From positions 64,001 through 128,000 of the forward strand of contig JAJPHC010000013.1 in the NCBI GenBank assembly GCA_021325515.1: 64,000 nucleotides of DNA. The letters run 5' to 3'. Positions 36,191 to 44,516 of this stretch are shown here, in pieces. Position 1 is the first letter of the stretch. Each line of letters starts with the position of its first letter. The position numbers and the translations under genes are program-made. The stretch comes from Acidobacteriota bacterium (GTDB taxonomy: Bacteria > Acidobacteriota > Thermoanaerobaculia > Gp7-AA8). The notes below the pieces were generated by a model that was given only the letters and a program-made list of their open reading frames with translations, had not been told where the DNA came from and searched no databases.

Positions 36191-38883
36191 CGTACCGTCC
36201 GGCGCCTCGCTGGCGAGGTCAGCGCCGTAGCTGACCATATCTCCAGCGAGTCATCGGTGACAATGAACACCATTCCGTTCTGCGCGGTGAAGGACTGAAC
36301 CGGTGCGGGCACCGCTTGCGCCGGCTGCGAGGAGAACGCAGGCAGCGAGTAGAGGAGCGGCCCGAACGTGCGGCCGGCCATGATGCCGCAGTTGCCGGCC
36401 GCGCGGATCTGCGCCGCAGGATCAGAAGCGAAGGGGAGCGCCTGGCTGCTGCCCGTCAGCGAGGTCTCGCTGTAAGCGTAGAGCTTGTCGGCGATCACGT
36501 AGATCGTTCCGCCCGATTGCGCGATCGATGTCGCCGGCGCCGCTCCTTCCACGGTGCGCGAGCGGAGGATTCCCGGCAGGTTGGGGTTTGTCACGTCGAT
36601 CACGCGGATCTCGGCCGGCATGTCGGTCAGCGCGTAGGCGGTGCTTCCGCCCCACGCGACGTCGGTGATGCCGCCGGTCATCGTGGCCGTCACGGCGAGT
36701 GATTTCGGATCGAGCACGTACGTTTTCTTGGTGCAGCCGGTGGTTAGGCAGCCGAGCGAGAGCGAAATCCATGGCGCTCCGGCGACGGTGCGGATCGAGA
36801 GAGGGATCGAATCGCTCCCTTCGCTCACGGTCGTCACCGCCAGCGGCGTTCCGTCGAGCGAATGCCGCGTGACGGTGCCGCCGCTCGTGAGCGAGTACAG
36901 CGCACTCTCCGCCGCGGCGACGTCGAGCAGCCCTCCGGCGCGGATCGATCCGCTCCAGCGGGGCTCCGCCGTGGTCTCGAAGATATCCGCCGCACGTCCG
37001 TCGAAGAGCAGCATCCGTCTGCCGGCGACCGAAGCCTTCTTGTAATACGAGTTGCCGGAGTACGACGCGAAAAGCGAAGGGGACGGCGTTGGCGAGCTCA
37101 ATGTGATCAACGCCTCTCCCGATGCCGTGGCCACTGCTGCAATCGATCGTTGGGGATCATCGCCGCCGTGAATCGCGACCGGCTGCGCCGGGACGAAGAA
37201 TTTGCGCAGCAGCGTGCGCGTCGCGGTGTTCCAGGCGAGGACCGATGTGTCGGTCATCTCCAGCAGCGTCGAGCCATTGAAGGCGAGGTCCTGCGGCAGC
37301 GCGACGGAGCTCGTCGAGCCGGGGATCAGCGAGATGCTCGCCGGCGACTGGCTGAAGTCGATGAGGGTGAGGCCGAGGTAGGTGAAGAGCGCCACGGTCG
37401 AGCCTTGCGCCGCGATGCCCGCCGGCGGCACGCCCGCAATCTCCACCGGCGCGCCGAGGACGCCGTTCGTCAGGAGTCTCACGACGGTCGTTCCGTTCGC
37501 CGTCTCTTCGGCGAGCGCGATCGAGTTGCCTGCGCGAGCCATCCACGATGGCTTCATCCCCTGAAGGTTGATCTGAGTCACGACGGGCGGCGACGCGGTG
37601 AAGTCGGTCGTGAACAACGCCCTGCTGCTGAGAACGTAGAGGCTCGTGCCGCTCATCACCGCGGCGTTGGGCGAGACTCCGAGGGAGATCGTGTAGAGCG
37701 CCGAGGGCGTGATGGCGTCGATCGCCCAGATGATCGCAGTCGTGCCGGTCGTCGTCAGCAGCAGTCCGTTCGGCGACGCATCCCAGACGGTGTGAGTGCG
37801 GTTGTCCCAGTGCCGCGCCTCCGTCAACCCGCCCGAGCTGCTGATCTTGTATTCATAGATCGCCGTTGCGCGCGAGACGTAGATGGCGTCGTTGTGCGCG
37901 ACGATCGACGTCGTCGCCGCGTCGTTGTAGCTGTGGATCGGGAACGGTGATCCGAATCCGGTGATGTCCCACGTCAGCAGGCCGAGGTCCCCGCCGCCTG
38001 CGTAGAGGCGATTGCCTGCGCGGATCACCGACGAGATGCGATTGATCGAGCCTCCCGACGCCGGGATCGACTGCTCGAACACTTCGACCGGTGTGCCGGC
38101 GGTGGAGAAGTCGACGGCGTGTACGCGCGTGTCGTTCGTCCCGATCCATACGACGTCGCCGGATTGCGGCGCCAGCGCAGTGAACGGCGCGTTCACCGTG
38201 ATCAGCTTCGTCCCCGCCTCGGTGAAGATCGCGGTCGACTGCAGGCGATCGGAAACGTAGATGCGGCCGTTGTTGAGCCGGACGATCTGCGAGCTCGGTA
38301 CCGCGATGAGCGTCCCGGTCGACTGCACGATCGGCCCGCCGATCGTGAACTTCTCCACGCTGCTGTCGCCGTCCGCTGCGTACAGCGTCTGCACGTTGTC
38401 ATACGCAAGCGACTGGACATTGCTGGCCGACGTCGGAATCGTCTGTTTCGCGAAGCTGAGCAGATCGATCTGCTGCAGGCCGTTCGATGTCGCGGCGAAG
38501 ATCGAGAGCGGCGTTACGACGAGGTCGTTGACGGTTCCGCCGGCGTCGATCGTCCGGAACACCTGCAGCGTGCTGCCTGTCTTCCGAATGAAGGCGATCG
38601 TCGAGCCGCTGCCGGCATACGCGATTCCGTTCGCCAGGCGGATGATCTTCGTCGTGCCTGCGATGGGAAGCGAGGCGACGAGCCGCGGAGGATCGGCGCT
38701 GCGATCGTAGAGCGAGACGCCATACGAGGTCGCCGCCCAGAGATCATTGCTCGCGTTGTCGGCCGCGAGATCGAGAATGGAGCTGCGAAACGGCGCGCTG
38801 TAGACCGGCGCGAGAGTGCATTGCGGACGGGCCGAAAGCGAAAAAAGAAGGAGAAGAGTGAGTGCCGCCACACGCCCGCGCAT
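36187..38883 (-). CDS. Large secreted beta-propeller-like protein
   Basis: An 898-residue exported protein with signal LTLLLLFSLSARPQC. Most of the chain is repeated ~40-50-residue beta blades (NDLWAATSYGVSLYD, GIAYAGSGSTIAFI, TLYAADGDSSVEKF, RIYVSDRLQS and others), like WD40/LVIVD-type propellers; the length suggests two propellers. Few cysteines (CLTTGC late). No enzyme motif. It is translationally coupled to the enoyl-CoA hydratase downstream, an odd pairing with no evident logic. Confidence 0.78.
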   Translation of the reverse strand: MRGRVAALTLLLLFSLSARPQCTLAPVYSAPFRSSILDLAADNASNDLWAATSYGVSLYDRSADPPRLVASLPIAGTTKIIRLANGIAYAGSGSTIAFIRKTGSTLQVFRTIDAGGTVNDLVVTPLSIFAATSNGLQQIDLLSFAKQTIPTSASNVQSLAYDNVQTLYAADGDSSVEKFTIGGPIVQSTGTLIAVPSSQIVRLNNGRIYVSDRLQSTAIFTEAGTKLITVNAPFTALAPQSGDVVWIGTNDTRVHAVDFSTAGTPVEVFEQSIPASGGSINRISSVIRAGNRLYAGGGDLGLLTWDITGFGSPFPIHSYNDAATTSIVAHNDAIYVSRATAIYEYKISSSGGLTEARHWDNRTHTVWDASPNGLLLTTTGTTAIIWAIDAITPSALYTISLGVSPNAAVMSGTSLYVLSSRALFTTDFTASPPVVTQINLQGMKPSWMARAGNSIALAEETANGTTVVRLLTNGVLGAPVEIAGVPPAGIAAQGSTVALFTYLGLTLIDFSQSPASISLIPGSTSSVALPQDLAFNGSTLLEMTDTSVLAWNTATRTLLRKFFVPAQPVAIHGGDDPQRSIAAVATASGEALITLSSPTPSPSLFASYSGNSYYKKASVAGRRMLLFDGRAADIFETTAEPRWSGSIRAGGLLDVAAAESALYSLTSGGTVTRHSLDGTPLAVTTVSEGSDSIPLSIRTVAGAPWISLSLGCLTTGCTKKTYVLDPKSLAVTATMTGGITDVAWGGSTAYALTDMPAEIRVIDVTNPNLPGILRSRTVEGAAPATSIAQSGGTIYVIADKLYAYSETSLTGSSQALPFASDPAAQIRAAGNCGIMAGRTFGPLLYSLPAFSSQPAQAVPAPVQSFTAQNGMVFIVTDDSLEIWSATALTSPARRRTVR

Positions 38884-38897
38884 GGCGGCAATTCTAA

Positions 38898-38997
38898 CGG
38901 ATGGGACTATGGGACCTATGAGACCTATGAGACCTATGGGTGGCTTGCGTCAACTTCCTATAGGTCCCATAGGTCCTATCCGTCCCATAGTCCCATC
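38898..38997. repeat. Nonanucleotide inverted array (unit GGGACCTAT)
   Basis: Left arm: TATGGGACC/TATGAGACC-type units at about 38899-38940; centre TGGCTTGCGTCAACTTCC; right arm of inverted units (TATAGGTCCCATAGGTCC...) at 38957-38997. The right arm ends at the TGA of the YceI gene, and the left arm begins 15 bp from the start of the propeller gene. The same unit is used at 48274-48357, 9 kb away. Confidence 0.9.
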
Positions 38998-39624
38998 TCA
39001 CTTCGCGACGGCGAAGAAATCCACCTTCACGTTCACTTCGTTCGCGACCTTCATCATCAGCTTCTCGGGAACGGTGATGCTGTAGTCGGTTAGTTTGATC
39101 GGGAAGGTGACGGAGCCATGGATCCAGTCTCCCGGGCCGCGCGAGCCTTTCGTCAATTCATTTTCCGGGATGAACACGACGCGCGCAGGAACGCTGATGC
39201 GCTTCGTCACGCCGTGGAGTGTGAAGTCGCCGGTGAGCGTCACTTCGGTCGGTTGATTCGGCCCGATCGTCTTCGGAGCCGTGACGGAGGTCGTCTTAAA
39301 CGTCGCCGTCGGGAACTTCTCGACATCGAGGAACTTCGGACCGCGCAGATGTTCGTTGCGCATCGAGATGCCGGTGTCGAGTCCCGAGAGCTCGACGTTG
39401 ATCGTCGCCGAGGCGGTCGAAGGGCTCGCGGGATCGGCCACGACGGTGCCGGAGACTTTCGTCGTCGTTCCCTTGATCGTTTCCAGAGTCGCTTCGGACT
39501 CGAACGTCGCGTAGTTTTTGCCGTCGTCGGTGAGAGTGAAGGTGCGGGCGGCAGCCGGTCCGTCCGCAAACAGCGGGGCAGCAGAAATCAGCAAAGCGGC
39601 AGCGAGCAGTGCGTTTTTCGTCAT
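38998..39624 (-). CDS. YceI-family periplasmic lipid-binding protein
   Basis: A 208-residue exported protein: signal peptide AALLISAAPLFADG, then a lipocalin-like YceI barrel (SGTVVADPASPSTASATINVELSGLDTG, NEHLRGPKFLDVEKFPTATF, GDFTLHGVTKRISVPA). Family members bind polyprenoids or fatty amides in the periplasm. It overlaps mutY by ATGA. Its stop codon abuts the inverted array. Confidence 0.9.
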   Translation of the reverse strand: MTKNALLAAALLISAAPLFADGPAAARTFTLTDDGKNYATFESEATLETIKGTTTKVSGTVVADPASPSTASATINVELSGLDTGISMRNEHLRGPKFLDVEKFPTATFKTTSVTAPKTIGPNQPTEVTLTGDFTLHGVTKRISVPARVVFIPENELTKGSRGPGDWIHGSVTFPIKLTDYSITVPEKLMMKVANEVNVKVDFFAVAK

Positions 39625-40667
39625 GTCGAGCCGAACATGCCGAAGCGACCGCTCAATTTCAACGCTTTGGCGACGTAGGACGGATGCGCGACCGTTCGCA
39701 GTTTTGTGACATCGATCCACTCGTACTGGCTGTCGTCGGCGATGGTCGCGGAGAGCTCCGCTTCGAAGACTGCGAACTCGATCCGCCGATTCGTGACGGT
39801 ATGCCGGAAAGTGCCGAGCGCGCGTCCGGTCTGCACGTCGAGCTCCGCCTGCGGAAGCAGCAGCGAGTTGCCATGAGGCAGATGCAGCATTGCGGACATC
39901 AACGGTCCATGCTCGCGCCGCATCAGAACGCGGCCGCGATGATCGACAACGACGTACAGCGGGATGTGCAGCTCGCGCGTCGTCCGCTTCTCCTTCGGCC
40001 GCGGCAGCTCAGACGTTCTGTTTTCCGCGAACGCGCGGCATTGTCCGCGGACCGGGCAATCTCCGCATCGAGGATTCCTCGGCGTGCAGACGAGCGCGCC
40101 CAGCTCCATGAGCGACTGATTCAACGTGCGCGGATCCTCGCAAGCCGCGACGAGGGTTTCCGCGTGCGACCAGACCTCGCGCATCAGGGCCGGTGATCCC
40201 AGCGGCGACTCGATGGCTTCGAGCCGGGCGATCACGCGCGCGATGTTTCCGTCGACGATCGCTGCCCGCTGCTGAAACGCGATCGATGCGATCGCGCCGG
40301 CGGTGTAGCGGCCGATTCCGGGAATCGACATCAGTTCGTCGACGGTGTGCGGAATCGCTCCCCGCGCGGCGACGGCCTTCGCTCCCTCGTGCAGCATCCT
40401 CGCGCGGCGGTAGTAACCGAGTCCGGACCAGGCAGCGAGAACCTCCTCTACGGATGAGCTGGCAAGGAGTTTGATTGTGGGAAATCTCGCCAGAAATCGT
40501 TCGTAGTATCCGAGGACCACCTCCATCCTCGTCTGCTGGAGCATCACCTCGGATACCCAGACGTGGTACGGGTCATATCGCTCACGCCAGGGTAGTTGCC
40601 GCTGGTTCGCCGTGAACCAGCGCTCGAGTTTGCGGGTGGTATATTTTGAATTCCGAGGAACAGACAT
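39621..40667 (-). CDS. mutY: A/G-specific adenine glycosylase
   Basis: A 348-residue DNA-repair glycosylase that removes A opposite 8-oxoguanine. VSEVMLQQTRMEVV (catalytic Glu), the helix-hairpin-helix SIPGIGRYTAGAI (~residue 115) with the following catalytic Asp (IVDGNIARV), and the 4Fe-4S cysteines in CTPRNPRCGDCPVRGQC (~195-211) are intact. The C-terminal NUDIX-like domain (~225-345) reads the 8-oxoG. The only visible start is the ATG at 40667, whose codon overlaps the start codon of the divergent gas-vesicle gene (shared CATG). Confidence 0.92.
   Translation of the reverse strand: MSVPRNSKYTTRKLERWFTANQRQLPWRERYDPYHVWVSEVMLQQTRMEVVLGYYERFLARFPTIKLLASSSVEEVLAAWSGLGYYRRARMLHEGAKAVAARGAIPHTVDELMSIPGIGRYTAGAIASIAFQQRAAIVDGNIARVIARLEAIESPLGSPALMREVWSHAETLVAACEDPRTLNQSLMELGALVCTPRNPRCGDCPVRGQCRAFAENRTSELPRPKEKRTTRELHIPLYVVVDHRGRVLMRREHGPLMSAMLHLPHGNSLLLPQAELDVQTGRALGTFRHTVTNRRIEFAVFEAELSATIADDSQYEWIDVTKLRTVAHPSYVAKALKLSGRFGMFGST
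40637..40645 (+). promoter_or_regulatory. Candidate extended -10 element for the gas-vesicle operon
   Basis: TGGTATATT (TG-n-TATATT) stands 21 bp before the first gas-vesicle ATG, inside the 5' end of mutY. No -35 match lies 17 bp upstream, so it would have to act as an extended -10 promoter. The mRNA leader would then be only ~14 bases, enough for the GAGGA site. Confidence 0.35.
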
Positions 40668-41460
40668 GGTCGACGATGAGCAGTCCGCACAGCAGGATAC
40701 TGAACAGGGACGATACGTCTACTGCATCATCAGAACCGATGCACCGCGCGACTTCGGTCCGGTCGGCATCGGCGGCCGTGGCGATCATGTCTACACGGTG
40801 CACTTCAACGAGTTCGCCGCCGTCGTCTCGAACTGCCAGTTGATCGTCTTCGATCCGACGCGGGAGAACGCGCTCGCACATGAACATGTGAATGAGCTCG
40901 TCATGAAGGACTTCACCGTTCTTCCCATGAGCTTCGGCACCGTGTTCCGCACAGAGGACGACATTCGCGCGTTTCTCAAAGGGACGTACGACGCGCTGAG
41001 CGACGTGCTGCAGAAGATGGATGGCAAGATCGAGTTCGGTCTCAAGGTGAACTGGGACAAGGACCAGGTCGTGCGCGAGATCGAGAGCGACAGCGAGGAG
41101 ATCCGGCGGTTGAAGGAAGAGATCGCGTCGAACACGACGACCTCGACGTACTTCTCGCGCATGCAACTCGGGCGCGTCGTCGAGTCGGCGCTGCAGGCGA
41201 AGGCCGATGCGTACGTGAGCGAGATCTATGAGGCGTTGCGCGATGCGGCGATCGCGTCGCGGTCGAACAAGCCGATCGGCGACAAGATGATCATGAACGC
41301 CGCGTTCCTCGTCGACCGCGAGAAGACGAAGATCTTCGACGACCAGATCTCGGACATCGCCAAGAAGTACGAGAACAAACTGTCGTTCCTCTACACAGGC
41401 CCCTGGCCGCCGTACAACTTCGTGAACATCCGGCTGAAATTGGAGAGGGCGGAGAGATAG
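40666..41460 (+). CDS. gvpF: Gas-vesicle protein GvpL/GvpF, first paralogue
   Basis: A 264-residue GvpL/F-family protein, needed in the early steps of gas-vesicle assembly through contact with GvpA. GRYVYCIIRTD at the N-terminus, DFTVLPMSFGTVF (~90), and LSFLYTGPWPPYNFVNI at the C-terminus are hallmarks. GAGGA stands 7 bases before the ATG at 40666. It is the first gene of a nine-gene cluster that reaches 46195. Confidence 0.9.
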   Translation: MVDDEQSAQQDTEQGRYVYCIIRTDAPRDFGPVGIGGRGDHVYTVHFNEFAAVVSNCQLIVFDPTRENALAHEHVNELVMKDFTVLPMSFGTVFRTEDDIRAFLKGTYDALSDVLQKMDGKIEFGLKVNWDKDQVVREIESDSEEIRRLKEEIASNTTTSTYFSRMQLGRVVESALQAKADAYVSEIYEALRDAAIASRSNKPIGDKMIMNAAFLVDREKTKIFDDQISDIAKKYENKLSFLYTGPWPPYNFVNIRLKLERAER

Positions 41461-41538
41461 GCGCACGGTTTCGCGGGCGCGCGGGCGCGTGGTCCCACCC
41501 ACCCCGCCGAGCCCGCGAGCCCGCGAGCCCGCGCAACC
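41461..41538. repeat. GC-rich octanucleotide inverted array (unit GAGCCCGC)
   Basis: The whole space between the gvpF stop and the gvpG start is an inverted array: left arm GGTTTCGCGGGCGCGCGGGC, centre GTGGTCCCACCCACCCC, right arm with units GAGCCCGC repeated three times and ending GCGCAACC just before the ATG. The same unit type recurs at 63601-63726. Confidence 0.82.
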
Positions 41539-41862
41539 ATGGCCTTTATCCTCGACGACATCCTCCTCGCACCCTTCAAGGCTCCCGTCGCCGGCGTGCG
41601 CTGGATCATGTCGACGATTCAGAAGATGGCGGACGAAGAGCTGCTGAACGATCAGCCGTGGAAGGAGCGGTTGATCGAGCTGCAGATGATGCTCGAGCTG
41701 GGCGAGATCAGCGAAGAGGATTACACGAAGGAAGAGGCGGTCGTGTTTCAGGCGCTGCGCGACATTCGTGCGCGGCGCGAGGCGATCGCGCGTGAGCAGC
41801 GCGCGGCGGCCGGCGAGGACGAAGACTCCGGCATCGGGATCTACACCGGATACGGCCGATGA
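41539..41862 (+). CDS. gvpG: Gas-vesicle protein GvpG
   Basis: A 107-residue largely helical accessory protein. LAPFKAPVAGVRWIMSTIQK followed by ADEELLN and the acidic LELGEISEEDYTKEEAVVF is the typical GvpG layout. It binds GvpF/L during assembly. It has no room for a separate ribosome binding site outside the array. Its stop overlaps the ATPase start (ATGA). Confidence 0.88.
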   Translation: MAFILDDILLAPFKAPVAGVRWIMSTIQKMADEELLNDQPWKERLIELQMMLELGEISEEDYTKEEAVVFQALRDIRARREAIAREQRAAAGEDEDSGIGIYTGYGR

Positions 41863-43586
41863 CGCCGTTCGAGTCCGCGCTCGACACGATCTCCGCGCGG
41901 CGTGTGATTCTCTTCGGCGGCAAGGGGGGCGTCGGTAAGACGACGCTGTCGGGCGTCGCAGCCCAACACTTCGCTGCATCACGGCGCGTCATCCGCTTTT
42001 CGTCCGATCCGGCGAATGAGGACTTCCGTGCCGGCGATCTCTGGTCGGAGTTTCTGAAGAAGAATCTCGACGCGTTTCTCGAGATCGGCGACCGCGGCAC
42101 GTATCTCGATCGCGAGGAGCTGCGGCGATTCTTCGAGCTCTCGCTGCCCGGTGTGGATGAGTTGATGGCGTGGATGCGCATCGGCGAGCTCGCCGAAGAA
42201 CAGAGCGACGCGCTGATCGTCGTCGATACGGCGCCGACGGGACACACGCTGCGCATGCTGTCGTCGGCGGTGCACTTTCAACAGATCGGCGAGGCACTCG
42301 ATGCGATGCAGGAGAAGCATCGCAGCCTCGTGCGCCAGTTGACGCGGCGCGATGTCCGCGATGCGATGGATGCCTTCATCGCGGAGTTCACGGCCCAGGC
42401 GGAGCGGCGGCATGCCCTGCTGACCGATCCGGAGCGCGCGGCATTCATTCCGGTGATGCTCTCGGAGCCGTGGGTCGTGGAGCAGACGAAGCGGCTCGTG
42501 GCGGAGATGGAGATCGATGTGCCGTTCGTCGTGCTGAACAGGACGGTGCCGGAGAGCTGCCACTGCGCGAAGTGCGAGGAGCAGCGGAGACGGGATGCCG
42601 AAGCGATGAAGGCGTTCCCTCGCGTAGTCCCCTTCCCCTTCTCCCCCCCGGCTGCCCCCATCTCACCCGCAGTCCCAACCACCGTCCCCCTCTCCCCGCA
42701 AGCGGGGAGAGGGGCCAGGGGTGAGGGGCCGCGCATCACCTTCTTCGCAGGCAAAGGCGGAGTCGGCAAAACAACCCTCTCCTCGTCCTACGCGCTCCAC
42801 CTCGCAACGTCTAACCCGGAGCTGCACTACGTCATCATCTCCGTCGATCCCGCCCACTCTCTGCGTGACGTGTTCGCCAGCGAGAAGCCTCCTGAAAATC
42901 TCACCGTCGAGATCATCGACACGAAAGCGAAGTGGCGGCAGTTCCGCGACTCGATGGGCAACGAGATCGAGAACGCGGTCAACGCGATCACACCGAAGGG
43001 GCTCTCCATCGCCTACGACACGGACGCCCTGCAGAAGCTGATCGAGATCGCACCGCCCGGCGCCGACGAGCTCTTCGCGATCACGCGCCTCGCGGATCTG
43101 CTCGGTGACGCGACGATCAAGGGCATCGTCGTCGATACAGCGCCCACAGGACACTTCCTCCGCCTGCTCGATCTGCCGAAGAGCGCCGGGGAGTGGGTGC
43201 GCGAATTCATGCGCATTCTGCTTCGCTATCGCGATCTCATTCCGCCCGGCTCGCTGGGAGAAGAGCTCGTGAACGCATCGAAGGCGCTGAAGCTCGTGGA
43301 AGAGACGCTGCACCGCGATGCGAGCGTGATGCTCGTGACGCGTCCCGAGAGCGCGGTGGTCAGCGAGACGCTGCGGCTGGCCTCCGAGCTGGCTGCGCGC
43401 GACATTCGCATCGGCGGCATCATCGCGAACTATGTGACGCCGGACAGTGACTGCAAGTCCGATCAGTCGATGCGGAAATTCGAAGAGGAGCTGCTGGCGC
43501 AATTGCCTGATGCGATGCGGATCGAGCGGCGCGATCACCCGGTGACGTCTCTCGAAGAGCTGCGGACGTTACAATCGTGGCCGTGA
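41859..43586 (+). CDS. Tandem ArsA/Get3-like P-loop ATPase within the gas-vesicle cluster
   Basis: A 575-residue protein with two deviant-Walker halves: GGKGGVGKTT at residues 20-29 and AGKGGVGKTT near 296; each half has the switch motif VVDTAPTGHT/F (~125 and ~425). In the first half CHCAKC (Cys234, 236, 239) resembles the zinc motif of Get3. ArsA/Get3 proteins move arsenite-pump substrates or hydrophobic proteins; no arsB/arsR is near. The overlap with gvpG (ATGA) and the GvpF/L gene (GTGA) shows that it is part of the cluster. A palindromic repeat encodes the inter-domain linker. It may act as a chaperone for hydrophobic GvpA-type subunits. Confidence 0.85.
   Translation: MTPFESALDTISARRVILFGGKGGVGKTTLSGVAAQHFAASRRVIRFSSDPANEDFRAGDLWSEFLKKNLDAFLEIGDRGTYLDREELRRFFELSLPGVDELMAWMRIGELAEEQSDALIVVDTAPTGHTLRMLSSAVHFQQIGEALDAMQEKHRSLVRQLTRRDVRDAMDAFIAEFTAQAERRHALLTDPERAAFIPVMLSEPWVVEQTKRLVAEMEIDVPFVVLNRTVPESCHCAKCEEQRRRDAEAMKAFPRVVPFPFSPPAAPISPAVPTTVPLSPQAGRGARGEGPRITFFAGKGGVGKTTLSSSYALHLATSNPELHYVIISVDPAHSLRDVFASEKPPENLTVEIIDTKAKWRQFRDSMGNEIENAVNAITPKGLSIAYDTDALQKLIEIAPPGADELFAITRLADLLGDATIKGIVVDTAPTGHFLRLLDLPKSAGEWVREFMRILLRYRDLIPPGSLGEELVNASKALKLVEETLHRDASVMLVTRPESAVVSETLRLASELAARDIRIGGIIANYVTPDSDCKSDQSMRKFEEELLAQLPDAMRIERRDHPVTSLEELRTLQSWP
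42683..42735. repeat. Palindromic repeat inserted in frame in the ArsA-like linker
   Basis: CCCCTCTCCCCGC / GCGGGGAGAGGGG (13-bp perfect arms, loop AA, 42687-42714) followed by CCAGGGGTGAGGGG. It encodes PLSPQAGRGARGEGP between the two ATPase halves and keeps the frame open. The Pro-rich sequence just before it (42640-42680) is also compositionally unlike the rest of the gene. Confidence 0.85.
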
Positions 43587-44347
43587 TCCTCTACGTCTAC
43601 GCGATCACGCGCGACGCCGTGACTCCGGACTGCGAGCCGATCGATCCGGCGGGCCGTTTCGACACAGCCGGCCACGATGGCCTCTTCGCGGTCTTCACGA
43701 AGGTTGCCGAAGAAGAGCTCTCGCAGGAGGCGATCGACCGCCGCGCCGGCGATCTCGAATGGCTCGGCGCGATCGGTTACCGCCATCAGGCCGCCGCAGC
43801 GGCATTGATGAAGCAGACGACGATCATTCCGCTGCGCGCCTTCACCCTCTTCAGTTCGGAAGAGGCGCTCAATCAATATCTGCACGAGCATCGTGAGCTG
43901 CTGCAGAAAACGCTGGGGCGGCTCGAGGGCAAGTGCGAATGGACGCTTCGCATCGAATTCGATGCGGCGAAGTTCAGCGAGGCGCTCGTGCAGCGGATCG
44001 ATTCCCTGCGCGAGCTCTCCTCGCAGATCGAGAGCGCCAGCCCCGGCCGCGGGTTCCTCCTGAAGAAGAAGCTCGACGAGGAGAAGAAGCGCGCGTCGCG
44101 CGACGCCGAGCAGCAGGTCGTCAGCGAGATCGAGCGCGCCGTGCTCGAGAAGCTCTCCTGCGACACTGTGGCCGAGTCGCGCCTCGATCGCGAAGGTGCG
44201 TTCCCGCAGATCAACGTGCTGCTCAATCGCGACGAGGAATCGAAGCTGCAGGAGCTCCTCGCCGAGCTCGTGCCGCGCTACGACAACGAAGGCGTGACGC
44301 TCGCACTCACCGGACCGTGGCCACCTTACACATTCGCGAATGCCTGA
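43583..44347 (+). CDS. gvpF: Gas-vesicle protein GvpL/GvpF, second paralogue
   Basis: A 254-residue GvpL/F-family protein: ILYVYAITRD at the start, TTIIPLRAFTLFSSEE (~80), a long coiled-coil middle (EIERAVLEKL), and LALTGPWPPYTFANA at the end. GTG codons at 43577 and 43583 are possible; 43583 gives the GTGA overlap typical of this region. It shares the GPWPPY signature with the first paralogue but is clearly diverged. Confidence 0.88.
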   Translation: MILYVYAITRDAVTPDCEPIDPAGRFDTAGHDGLFAVFTKVAEEELSQEAIDRRAGDLEWLGAIGYRHQAAAAALMKQTTIIPLRAFTLFSSEEALNQYLHEHRELLQKTLGRLEGKCEWTLRIEFDAAKFSEALVQRIDSLRELSSQIESASPGRGFLLKKKLDEEKKRASRDAEQQVVSEIERAVLEKLSCDTVAESRLDREGAFPQINVLLNRDEESKLQELLAELVPRYDNEGVTLALTGPWPPYTFANA

Positions 44348-44516
44348 AGATCTCGAAGAGCTCTCGCTGCTGGAAACGCTCGATCACCTGCTCGACCGCG
44401 GAGTCGTGATCGCCGGAGACGCCGTCATCTCCATCGGCGACGTCGATCTCCTCTACCTCGGTCTCAACATCGTTCTGGCCAACGTGGATGCGATCATCCG
44501 GACAGGCAGGAAATGA
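44340..44516 (+). CDS. Short GvpA-family protein (GvpJ/M/S type, 58 aa)
   Basis: A 58-residue ORF: SLLETLDHLLDRGVVIAGD then AVISIGDVDLLYLGLNIVLA and NVDAII. This is the GvpA-fold helix-strand-turn-strand-helix pattern (LxxxLDxxLDxGVVIxGD) with almost no tail. It overlaps the gvpF stop by 8 bp and the next gene by ATGA. It is probably a minor, nucleation-type subunit; assignment to J, M or S needs a tree. Confidence 0.85.
   Translation: MPEDLEELSLLETLDHLLDRGVVIAGDAVISIGDVDLLYLGLNIVLANVDAIIRTGRK

Noticed and set aside
41859-43586. Arsenical pump ATPase ArsA of an arsenic-resistance operon
   Set aside because: No arsB, arsC, arsD or arsR is in the window and the gene is translationally coupled to gas-vesicle genes on both sides.
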